A stretch of 5,149 nt of DNA from an uncultured Actinomycetes bacterium (GTDB taxonomy: Bacteria > Actinomycetota > Thermoleophilia > Solirubrobacterales > 70-9): NCBI GenBank assembly GCA_946886425.1, contig CAMPIP010000173.1, positions 1 through 5,149 on the forward strand. The letters run 5' to 3'. A model generated the notes under the pieces. That model was not told the origin of the DNA, searched no databases, and saw nothing but the letters and a program-made list of their open reading frames with translations. The position numbers and the translations under genes were made by a program. How positions within the stretch are numbered: position 1 is the first letter of the stretch; every line of letters begins with the position of its first letter. Of this stretch, positions 1 to 5,032 are shown in pieces.

Positions 1-1
1 G

Positions 2-334
2 CGCCGCGCGCAGCCGCCGCGGCTGCCGGAGTGCAGCGAGCCCGAGATCGTCCGGGAGCTGGCCTCGACCCTGGCCGAGCTCTACAAGGCCGACGTCGAC
101 GCCACCGGTCAGCCGATGAGCCCGGAGCCGTTCTTGGCCGTCAAGAACGCCATCGAGCACTACCGGATCGACGAGGTGCTGATCTCGACTTTCGCCGGCG
201 AGAGCTCGCGCTGGCTCGAGGAGGACCTGATCGGCCGGGTGCGTGAGATCACCGAGAAGCAGGTCGAGCACATCGAGGTCGGTCGTCCCGCGGCCGCGGT
301 GGCGGCCGCGGTCGCCGAGGGAGGGGAGTCCTGA
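2..334 (+). CDS. Universal-stress-like (Usp-type) protein, C-terminal part, 5' end outside window
   Basis: This reading frame is open from the left edge and ends at TGA 332-334, giving 110 residues with no certain start. The frame upstream of the internal ATG at 116 stays open and reads like protein (EIVRELASTLAELYKADVDA), so that ATG is unlikely to be the real start. The core, with PFLAVKNAIEHYRIDEVLIST followed by SSRWLEEDLIGRVRE and VEHIEV, follows the order of the last strand-helix-strand units of a Rossmann-like Usp fold: a helix, a strand ending in IST, a Ser/Trp-containing turn, a helix, and a final strand. I recall similar proteins with 'DEIIIST...SRWL..DL' in Thermoleophilia, but this is from memory. 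The tail is Ala/Val-rich low complexity. The stop overlaps the subunit III start by one base (TGATG), so the two are probably translationally coupled. A specific function cannot be given. Confidence 0.72.
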   Translation, partial: RRAQPPRLPECSEPEIVRELASTLAELYKADVDATGQPMSPEPFLAVKNAIEHYRIDEVLISTFAGESSRWLEEDLIGRVREITEKQVEHIEVGRPAAAVAAAVAEGGES

Positions 335-957
335 TGGAGAGCGCCACGGTTGCCGTTGGGCACGCCCACGACGAGCCGCACGGTCCGCCCGAGGCCAACG
401 AGAGCTCGCGGATCGATCGCCAGACGCTCGGCATCCTCCTTTTCATCGTCTCCGAGGTGATGCTCTTCGGGGCCTTCTTCGCCTCGTACTTCTTCCTTCG
501 GGTCGTCGTCAGCCCCGACACCTGGCCGCCCCATCCGTACGAGCTGCCCGTCGCCGTCGCCGGCATCAACACGGCGATCCTGGTCTCCTCCAGCTTCACG
601 ATCCATTACGCCCTGGAGGCGATTCGCCACGGCAACCGCGCCGGTATGAAACTGGGCCTGGTCCTCACCTGGCTGCTCGGCATGACTTTCCTCTTCATCC
701 AGGTCAACGAGTACGTGCACCTCGGCTTCAGCGCCCGCGACCTCGGCTTCGGCGCGATCTTCTACAGCCTCACCGGTCTGCACGGCGCCCACGTCTTCGT
801 CGGCCTGCTGCTCCTCAGCTTCGCGACGATCCGCGCCTTCCGCGGCCACTTCGGGCCGGCGGCCAAGGACCACCTCGGTGTCGAGGTGCCAGGGATTTAC
901 TGGCATTTCGTCGACATCATGTGGATCATCGTCTTCGTGACTGTGTACGTCCTTTAG
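334..957 (+). CDS. ctaE: Cytochrome c oxidase subunit III (heme-copper oxidase, short five-helix form)
   Basis: This 207-residue protein is an integral membrane subunit of the aa3-type terminal oxidase. In this family subunit III stabilises the catalytic subunit I and the proton uptake path. About five hydrophobic helices are visible, at residues 31-56, 71-93, 106-124, 138-168 and 187-206. That matches the short bacterial form rather than the seven-helix mitochondrial form. Family hallmarks are SEVMLFGAFFASYF with Glu41 in the first helix, NEY (Glu126) after the third, GLHGAHVFVG (His150, His153) in the fourth, and YWHFVDIMWI (His191, Asp194) in the last. The start is supported by a GGGGAG ribosome site at 323-328, five bases before the ATG, and by the one-base overlap with the preceding gene. 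Residues 1-27 form a hydrophilic, His-rich N-terminus. Subunits I and II are not in the window. Confidence 0.95.
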   Translation: MESATVAVGHAHDEPHGPPEANESSRIDRQTLGILLFIVSEVMLFGAFFASYFFLRVVVSPDTWPPHPYELPVAVAGINTAILVSSSFTIHYALEAIRHGNRAGMKLGLVLTWLLGMTFLFIQVNEYVHLGFSARDLGFGAIFYSLTGLHGAHVFVGLLLLSFATIRAFRGHFGPAAKDHLGVEVPGIYWHFVDIMWIIVFVTVYVL

Positions 958-1126
958 CGCGGCCGCTGCAAACCGGCGCATCTCGGGGTCCTCGGTCGCT
1001 CGGATCGGGTCACGCACCGGAGTGCGCTCCCCTTGTCTCGCTCCCTGCGTCCCCCGACCTGCTTGGTTTTCGCGGCCGTTCGCGGGACCGCTCGGGACCA
1101 ACCGCTAGTGGAACGAGGATGGCGGG
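958..1126. other. Intergenic stretch without a visible gene
   Basis: These 169 bases separate oxidase subunit III from the small 60-residue membrane protein gene. I see no convincing reading frame, tRNA or promoter. A perfect 5-bp inverted repeat (CGCAC 1013-1017, GTGCG 1022-1026) around the tetraloop CGGA could form a small hairpin, but no T-run follows it. It is therefore a poor candidate for a classical terminator. Confidence 0.4.
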
Positions 1127-1309
1127 ATGAAGATTTCTGAGGAGGCGGTTTTTCGGTGGGTCGTGATCGTCGGGATCGCGGCGGTTTCGGTGATCTTGTT
1201 GGCGTTGCTGATCCAGCCGTTGGTGGGTGCGCTTTGGGCGTTGGTGCTGGTCTGCTGGGGCGGCGTGCACGCCTACCGGTGGGGCGTTCGAAAGTGGCGG
1301 GGACGTTGA
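1127..1309 (+). CDS. Small hypothetical membrane protein, two predicted helices
   Basis: This 60-residue protein has a short N-terminal hydrophilic stretch (MKISEEAVFR), a hydrophobic helix at about 9-28, a second at about 31-49 containing LWALVLVCWGG, and a basic tail (RWGVRKWRGR) that should lie in the cytoplasm. A GAGGA ribosome site at 1115-1119 sits seven bases before the ATG, which supports translation. Third codon positions are dominated by G (TTG, GTG, GCG), whereas subunit III upstream prefers C. This may reflect different codon preference or origin. No family is recognised. Position downstream of an oxidase subunit gene makes a respiratory accessory role possible, but nothing in the sequence shows it. 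It could be a chance frame, though the hydrophobic pattern plus ribosome site argue against that. Confidence 0.6.
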   Translation: MKISEEAVFRWVVIVGIAAVSVILLALLIQPLVGALWALVLVCWGGVHAYRWGVRKWRGR

Positions 1310-1340
1310 CGCGGAAGATTTTGCTTCTGCGGACAACACA

Positions 1341-1367
1341 TTGCATCTTTCTCTGTAGCCTGGCACC
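1341..1367 (+). promoter_or_regulatory. Possible promoter for a leaderless transcript
   Basis: The stretch before the ATG at 1368 is noticeably richer in A/T than its surroundings and has no purine-rich ribosome site. TAGCCT at 1356-1361 fits the actinobacterial -10 pattern TAnnnT and ends six bases before the ATG. Transcription would then start at or next to the start codon, giving leaderless translation, which is common in actinobacteria. No good -35 element is seen at the standard spacing, so this is an inference from position. Confidence 0.35.
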
Positions 1368-1682
1368 ATGCATGCCGTGAGAGAAAAGTGGACGGACGAG
1401 CGGCTGGACGACCTGAACGAGCGCGTCAATCAGGGATTCGCCCGGGTCGATAGCGACATTCGCGAGCTGCGGAGCGAAATGAATTCTCGCTTCGACGCGA
1501 TGGAGACCCGCATGGACGCGAAGTTCGACAAGGTCGACGCGCGGTTCGAGAAGATCGACGCGCGGTTCGAGAAGATCGACGCCCGGTTCGACGCTCTCAG
1601 CAAGCTGCTGCTCCGCGCCGCCGGCGGGGCCATCGCGGTGCTTGTCACGACCGGCGTGGCGCTGGTCGCAACGCAGCTCTGA
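1368..1682 (+). CDS. Tail-anchored coiled-coil protein with heptad repeats
   Basis: This 104-residue protein has a charged N-terminus (about 1-50; WTDERLDDLNERV), a long coiled coil running to about residue 77, and one hydrophobic helix at about 84-103 ending in VATQL. The coil contains near-identical seven-residue units AKFDKVD, ARFEKID, ARFEKID and ARFDALS, with Phe and Ile/Val at spacing suited to heptad core positions. Ile/Val-Asp alternates with Phe-Glu/Asp throughout, and similar proteins (DSDIRELRSEMNSRFDAM) are common in high-GC actinobacteria as I recall. It is probably an oligomeric, membrane-anchored coil with the bulk in the cytoplasm. The function is unknown. The ATG has no ribosome site and may be used leaderlessly. 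The last 38 bases overlap the convergent gene on the minus strand. Confidence 0.85.
   Translation: MHAVREKWTDERLDDLNERVNQGFARVDSDIRELRSEMNSRFDAMETRMDAKFDKVDARFEKIDARFEKIDARFDALSKLLLRAAGGAIAVLVTTGVALVATQL
1518..1592 (+). repeat. 21-bp tandem repeat encoding coiled-coil heptads
   Basis: Two exact 21-bp units lie side by side at 1539-1559 and 1560-1580. A diverged unit precedes them at 1518-1538, and a 12-base partial unit with one or two changes follows at 1581-1592. Each unit encodes exactly one heptad (ARFEKID), so gain or loss of a copy lengthens or shortens the coil by one heptad without breaking frame or phase. Confidence 0.9.
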
Positions 1683-2442
1683 GCTGCTCGCGGCGACCCA
1701 CCTCGAGGACGGCCAGTACCAGTGCTACGGGGACCGTGGCCGGCAGCTGGTCGAGGGTGAAGAAGAGAAAGTCGAAGGAGACGCAGAAGACGGCGGTGAG
1801 GCCGGCGGCGGTCAGCTGCAGCCGTCGGTCAGCCGCGATCAGCGCGCCGAGGGTGGCGGCAACGAAGAGGTCGCCGAAGCCCATTACCGCCGAGCCGAAG
1901 GCGGCGAGCTGCAAGCGCGGCAGGTCGGCCAATGGCGACGCGGCGTTGAGGATCGCGTTGGGACCCTGCAGGAGGTTGGCGCCGACCAGCCAGGCATCGA
2001 TCGCCGCCATCGCGTAGATCCCCCATTTCAGCCACTGGCCGGGGACGAGGCCGGCCAGCGCCCAACCCAGCGAGACGCAGGCGAGCGCCGAGAGCGTCAG
2101 GGCCGCCGCCTCGCCGGATAGCGCGCCCTGGGCGGCCCAGGCGAGCGCGAACAGCGGCGGGACCAGCAGCGCCAGTACCGGCCGGGATCCCCGCACGATC
2201 GCGGCCAGGGCCAGCGCCGCCAGCGGCGGTACCCCGATCAGGGCGACGTAGGTGAGGACCCGGGCGCTGGCCGAGTCCAGGGCGATGGCGCTGACGACGA
2301 TGACGATCGAGAGCGGCGGCAGCAGCGCCCACCAGCGGGTCCGCACCACCGGCGGCAGTCGCAGCCCGGCCGCCCGTGGTGCCGCGACCAGCGCCGCCTG
2401 CACGAGGCTGAGAGCGCCGATCGAGAGCCAGAATGGCAGCAC
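1645..2442 (-). CDS. Nine-helix membrane protein, putative presenilin/SPP-like GxGD intramembrane aspartyl protease
   Basis: This 265-residue protein is almost entirely hydrophobic. By eye there are nine helices, at about 4-20, 38-55, 62-82, 88-104, 112-132, 137-158, 176-204, 208-226 and 233-247. Presenilin and signal peptide peptidase also have nine helices, with one catalytic Asp in helix 6, GxGD in helix 7 and a PAL-type motif in helix 9. Here Asp149 (AIDAW) lies in helix 6, GFGD (188-191) opens the conserved stretch of helix 7, and LPATVPVAL (233-241) sits at helix 9. The two Asp are 42 residues apart, close to the spacing in signal peptide peptidases. The YD motif is ID here and PAL is PVAL, so the match is diverged. 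The start is GTG (complement of 2440-2442), three bases after the ctaA stop and in the same frame, with no clear ribosome site, suggesting coupled translation. The C-terminal tail is basic. It could instead be a non-catalytic membrane protein; the gene is certain, the protease call is inference. Confidence 0.8.
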   Translation of the reverse strand: MLPFWLSIGALSLVQAALVAAPRAAGLRLPPVVRTRWWALLPPLSIVIVVSAIALDSASARVLTYVALIGVPPLAALALAAIVRGSRPVLALLVPPLFALAWAAQGALSGEAAALTLSALACVSLGWALAGLVPGQWLKWGIYAMAAIDAWLVGANLLQGPNAILNAASPLADLPRLQLAAFGSAVMGFGDLFVAATLGALIAADRRLQLTAAGLTAVFCVSFDFLFFTLDQLPATVPVALVLAVLEVGRREQLRAALRPAPRRS

Positions 2443-2445
2443 GCC

Positions 2446-3429
2446 TCAGGTGGCGCCGGCGGCGGCCCGGGCGGCGCCGCGCTCGTCCCCTCGCTCGGCC
2501 GGGGCGCTGGCTTCGCCGCGCGGCTCGAGGCGGCCAGCCGCGGCGACCGTCCATAGCATCGCCAGCCAGTTGCCGGTCGCCACGGCGATGTGGACCCAGA
2601 CGATCCCGGCGGGAAGCTCCAGGAGCCACTGCACGCCCCCGATCGCCCCCTGAAGGGCAAGGAGACCCAGAACGACGGTGAGGGGCTTGAGAGCCCTCCT
2701 GTCGCCTCCAGGGCGCCGCAGGAGGAACCAGACGCCGATCGCGGCGAATCCGTAGATGGCGGCGATGGCGGCGTGGCGTTGGACGACCCATTCGAGGGTT
2801 TCGGCGCCGTAGAACTCGAAGCGGTGGACGAGCTCTCCGTCGTGGTCCCCGGCGTGGGGCCCGGAGGCGGTGGCGATCGTGCCGGCGAGGATCGTCAGCT
2901 GGCCGAACGGGATCAGCGTCCGCACCGCCCAGACCCCGAGCCGGTCGCCGGAGCGGCGGCGCTCCCAGGGCTCGTAGCGGGCGCACCAAGCGAGCGCGAA
3001 GGACGCGTCCAGCAGGATCATCGAGAGGATGAAGTGGGACATCACCAGGCCGGGGGCGAGGTGGAACTTCACGACAAGTGCCCCGAGGATCGCCTGCCCG
3101 AGGACACCGAGGGGGAGCAGCGCCCCGAACAGGGCGAGGTGCCAGCGGTAGGGCCGGCGGAAGAAGGCGAGCACCGAGGCGGCGATCACCGCGAACCCGA
3201 CGAACCCGGTGATCAGCCGGTTGCCGTACTCGATCACCGCGTGCATTTCCAGCGGCGGCGTCGTGCCGCCGTAGCATTTCGGCCAGTCCGGGCAGCCCAG
3301 CCCGGAGCCGGTCAGCCGCACCGCGGCGCCGGTGAGGACGATCATGGCGAGGGCGGCGAGGGCCACCGCCGTGACCTGGGCGTAGCGCTTGGGGGAGATC
3401 TCGAAGCGGTCTCGGAGTCGTTCCCGCAT
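2446..3429 (-). CDS. ctaA: Heme A synthase (COX15/CtaA family)
   Basis: This 327-residue enzyme oxidises the C8 methyl of heme O to a formyl group, making heme A for aa3-type oxidase in the cytoplasmic membrane. Eight helices are visible, at about 18-40, 65-90, 97-120, 128-150, 166-188, 215-238, 247-268 and 275-298, in two four-helix halves as in the family. Hallmarks are GAAVRLTGSGLGCPDWPKC with the loop cysteines Cys46 and Cys52, IEYGNRL (Glu67) in helix 2, MSHF (His132), QRHA (His219) and WVHI (His280). The heme-ligand His expected after the helix 2 Glu is Asn70 here, a form I recall from actinobacterial enzymes. The C-terminus (about 300-327) is Ala/Glu-rich low complexity. The ATG at the complement of 3427-3429 lacks a strong ribosome site. 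The gene lies 39 bases after the cytochrome c gene, probably in one operon. Confidence 0.95.
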   Translation of the reverse strand: MRERLRDRFEISPKRYAQVTAVALAALAMIVLTGAAVRLTGSGLGCPDWPKCYGGTTPPLEMHAVIEYGNRLITGFVGFAVIAASVLAFFRRPYRWHLALFGALLPLGVLGQAILGALVVKFHLAPGLVMSHFILSMILLDASFALAWCARYEPWERRRSGDRLGVWAVRTLIPFGQLTILAGTIATASGPHAGDHDGELVHRFEFYGAETLEWVVQRHAAIAAIYGFAAIGVWFLLRRPGGDRRALKPLTVVLGLLALQGAIGGVQWLLELPAGIVWVHIAVATGNWLAMLWTVAAAGRLEPRGEASAPAERGDERGAARAAAGAT

Positions 3430-3446
3430 CTCAGGTGATGATGGCA

Positions 3447-3462
3447 GCGGCCCCAGGGCCGC
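3447..3462 (-). other. Short inverted repeat between the cytochrome c gene and ctaA
   Basis: GCGGCCC (3447-3453) and GGGCCGC (3456-3462) are perfect inverted copies. As RNA they could form a 6-bp GC stem closed by a four-base loop, in the 39-base gap between the two minus-strand genes. No T-run follows, so it is not a standard terminator. It could tune message stability or ctaA translation, or be chance in GC-rich DNA. Confidence 0.3.
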
Positions 3463-3468
3463 CCGGCC

Positions 3469-4179
3469 TCAGCCTTTGTTGTCGGACCCGCCGGCTTTGC
3501 TGCCGCCCGGGGTGTTTTCGACGAGGAATTCGACCAGCTGATCGAGTTCTTCCGCCGAGAGGATTTCCTCGAAGTTCGGCGGCATCACGCCGGGCGCGAA
3601 GCCGGGGGCGATGACCTTGTCGGGATCGACGATGTCCTCGTGGACTTTCGCGTCGCTCTGGCCCTGCAGCACTTCGTCGAGGTTCGGGCCGGCGACGCCG
3701 CCCGAACTGGCGGCGGCGAAGGTGTGGCAGCCGCCGCAGCCGTTGTTGGCGAAGACCTGGGCCCCGGGGCCACCCGGCACCTTCGGCGGTGCCGCGCCGG
3801 GCACGCCAGCGTATTTGCCGACGTAGGCGGCGACGTCGTCGAGGTCCTGGCCGGTGACGAGATCGGCCGGCATCGAGACGGCGGGGTTGTCGGTGCTCGG
3901 ACGGGGCAGCTCGACCTGGGCCTTGACGACCCCTTCGATCGTGTCGCTGTCGTTGCCGATTTCGCGGGCGGCGGCGAAGGCGTCGTCGAGGTCGGGGCCG
4001 ATTTGGGCGGTGGTCCCGGCCTGCGCCATCGCGTGGCAGGTGCCGCACTTCTGGACGAACAGCATGCGGCCCCGCTCGGTGTCCTGCGTCGCCGTGCCAC
4101 AGCCGCTGGCGGCCACGACGACGATCGCCAGGGCGGCGAGCGCGAGCAGGGGTCGGAAGATTTGCGAGCGGGTAGACAT
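3469..4179 (-). CDS. Diheme c-type cytochrome lipoprotein
   Basis: This 236-residue protein starts with a basic N-terminus and a hydrophobic helix ending in VAASGC, a lipobox-like signal with Cys27 as probable lipid-modified residue. It should therefore be anchored on the outer face of the membrane. Two cytochrome c domains follow. The first has CGTCH (Cys45, Cys48, His49) and a probable Met ligand at Met103 (SMPADL). The second, after a Pro/Gly-rich linker (124-140), has CGGCH (148-152) and Met199 (GVMPPNF). Both domains end with the usual helix signatures (LDDVAAYV, LDQLVEFL). The Gly/Ser/Lys tail is low complexity. It probably carries electrons to the cytochrome c oxidase, since ctaA follows in the same direction. 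The exact partner is inference. The ATG has no clear ribosome site, but the signal sequence fits this start. Confidence 0.92.
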   Translation of the reverse strand: MSTRSQIFRPLLALAALAIVVVAASGCGTATQDTERGRMLFVQKCGTCHAMAQAGTTAQIGPDLDDAFAAAREIGNDSDTIEGVVKAQVELPRPSTDNPAVSMPADLVTGQDLDDVAAYVGKYAGVPGAAPPKVPGGPGAQVFANNGCGGCHTFAAASSGGVAGPNLDEVLQGQSDAKVHEDIVDPDKVIAPGFAPGVMPPNFEEILSAEELDQLVEFLVENTPGGSKAGGSDNKG

Positions 4180-4305
4180 ACGGCTGCGGCGGCCGGAAGT
4201 CTATATGTCGCGGCCCCTCGAAAGCTTCCGTGTCAGGCACGGATCATCGGGTAGTCTTGCCTCAATCGGCACTATCTCCCAACCGGGACCAGAGGAGGGA
4301 TGCAG
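4180..4305. promoter_or_regulatory. Divergent promoter region between cytochrome c and CBS genes
   Basis: Both genes must be transcribed outward from these 126 bases. For the minus-strand cytochrome operon, TATAGA (complement of 4200-4205) is a plausible -10 that would give a leader of roughly a dozen bases. No matching -35 is clear at 17-18 bases. For the plus-strand CBS gene, TAGTCT (4252-4257) fits the actinobacterial TAnnnT -10 pattern, giving a leader of about 40 bases. GAGGAGG at 4292-4298 is a strong ribosome site for the CBS gene. Confidence 0.4.
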
Positions 4306-4716
4306 ATGCAGGTGAGGGACGGGATGTCGGAGGTATCGCTGACCGTTGGGCCGGCGCACACCCTGCGCGAGGCGGCGCGGATGATGGTCGAGAAGGGGAC
4401 CGGGGCGGCCCTCGTCAACGACGCCGACCTGCCGACCCCCAGCATAGTCACCGAGCGCGACCTGCTGATCTCGGTGGCCCGTGGCGAGAGCCCGGACCAG
4501 GAGCGGGTTGGCGAGCACATGAGCGAGGGCGTGATCGCCGCCGGCCCGGAATGGAGCCTCGAGCGCGCCGCCGCCGAGATGTCGCGCCGCGGCGTCCGCC
4601 ATTTGGTCGTCTTCGACGGCGCCGAGGCGGTCGGCGTCCTCTCGATGCGGGACATCGTCCGCTGCTGGACCAGCGAGGGGGCCACGTCGGAAATGGAAGC
4701 CCTCAGGGGCGCCTGA
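4306..4716 (+). CDS. Stand-alone tandem CBS-domain protein
   Basis: This 136-residue protein consists almost only of two CBS domains, at about 1-57 and 66-120, forming one Bateman module. Such modules bind adenine nucleotides (AMP, ATP, NAD or S-adenosyl ligands) and usually report energy state. Each domain ends with the ligand-pocket pattern [ST]-x-R-D: TERD (49-52) in VTERDLL and SMRD (113-116) in GVLSMRDIV. The Gly that usually precedes IVTERD is Ser46, and the first-domain loop (NDADLPTPS) is short. Two in-frame ATGs lie at 4300 and 4306. GAGGAGG at 4292-4298 is seven bases from 4306 but only one base from 4300, so 4306 is chosen. The partner is unknown. The gene is divergent from the cytochrome operon and convergent with the next minus-strand gene. 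Confidence 0.92.
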   Translation: MQVRDGMSEVSLTVGPAHTLREAARMMVEKGTGAALVNDADLPTPSIVTERDLLISVARGESPDQERVGEHMSEGVIAAGPEWSLERAAAEMSRRGVRHLVVFDGAEAVGVLSMRDIVRCWTSEGATSEMEALRGA

Positions 4717-4735
4717 GAGGCCGCTGGAGGCGGTT

Positions 4736-5029
4736 CTAGGGCTTCGGCGGGGCCGAGATCGTCTCGACCGGCAGCGCCGCGCCGCGGGTGTGCTGCTTGC
4801 GGGGGAGGCCGTAGTAGCCGCGGATCGCGCCGCGGACGAGGCTGCGGAAGGCGAAGAGGGCGACGATGGCGCCGACGACCGCGTAGAAGACCGTCGGGAA
4901 CATGAACCCGGCCGCGTAGATGCCGGCGAGGAGCCCGAGGATGCCGAGGGCCAGGAAGGCTGGCGCCCAGGAGGGCTTCGGCGAGTAGACAAGCTCGCCG
5001 GGCTCGGGGATGTGACGGTGATCGCTCAC
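4736..5029 (-). CDS. Small two-helix membrane protein, probable cytochrome c oxidase subunit IV-type accessory subunit
   Basis: This 97-residue protein has a hydrophilic N-terminus (HIPEPGELVYSPKPSW), two hydrophobic helices at about 21-41 and 44-62, and a basic then Pro-rich C-terminus (RGYYGLPRKQ). The Pro-Ser-Trp-x-P entry to the first helix resembles small oxidase subunit IV-type proteins that I recall from actinobacterial oxidase clusters. That resemblance is loose, so the call is tentative. The start is GTG (complement of 5027-5029), three bases after the TAG of the upstream minus-strand gene, so translation is probably coupled. No strong ribosome site is seen. It is convergent with the CBS gene, with 19 bases between the two stop codons. 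An unrelated two-helix protein is the alternative. Confidence 0.78.
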   Translation of the reverse strand: MSDHRHIPEPGELVYSPKPSWAPAFLALGILGLLAGIYAAGFMFPTVFYAVVGAIVALFAFRSLVRGAIRGYYGLPRKQHTRGAALPVETISAPPKP

Positions 5030-5032
5030 CGG

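Noticed and set aside
160..1101. Long open minus-strand frame (313 codons) opposite subunit III
   Set aside because: It lies antisense to a certain oxidase gene, its product is Asp/Glu/Arg/Ala-rich without any domain, and it is explained by GC-rich codon structure.
243..1130. Second plus-strand frame of 295 codons across subunit III
   Set aside because: Its product is Arg/Pro/Ser-rich with no domain and it shares the strand with the well-supported subunit III frame.
1645..2442. Type IV prepilin peptidase (also GxGD) as an alternative for the nine-helix protein
   Set aside because: Prepilin peptidases have GxGD followed by a Lys-Leu type continuation, a different first Asp context and usually a cytoplasmic Cys-rich or short loop. 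Here the helix count and the Pro-VAL motif at the last helix fit presenilin-like proteins better, though this is by eye only.
1829..3277. 482-codon minus-strand frame across ctaA and the putative protease
   Set aside because: The product is Arg/Pro/Gly-rich low complexity in an alternative frame of two clearly real genes.
2590..3438. 282-codon plus-strand frame antisense to ctaA
   Set aside because: It is charged low-complexity sequence without motifs, and the opposite strand holds the full heme A synthase signature.
3431..4240. 269-codon minus-strand frame overlapping the cytochrome c gene
   Set aside because: The Arg-rich product has no motif, while the other frame shows two CxxCH heme sites and a lipoprotein signal.
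4719..4735. Possible hairpin between the convergent CBS and 97-residue genes
   Set aside because: The stem is only CCGC/GCGG plus two G-U pairs, and no real T-run follows, so a terminator cannot be supported.
4201..4992. 263-codon minus-strand frame antisense to the CBS gene
   Set aside because: Its Ser/Arg/Pro-rich product has no recognisable domain and conflicts with both the CBS gene and the 97-residue gene.
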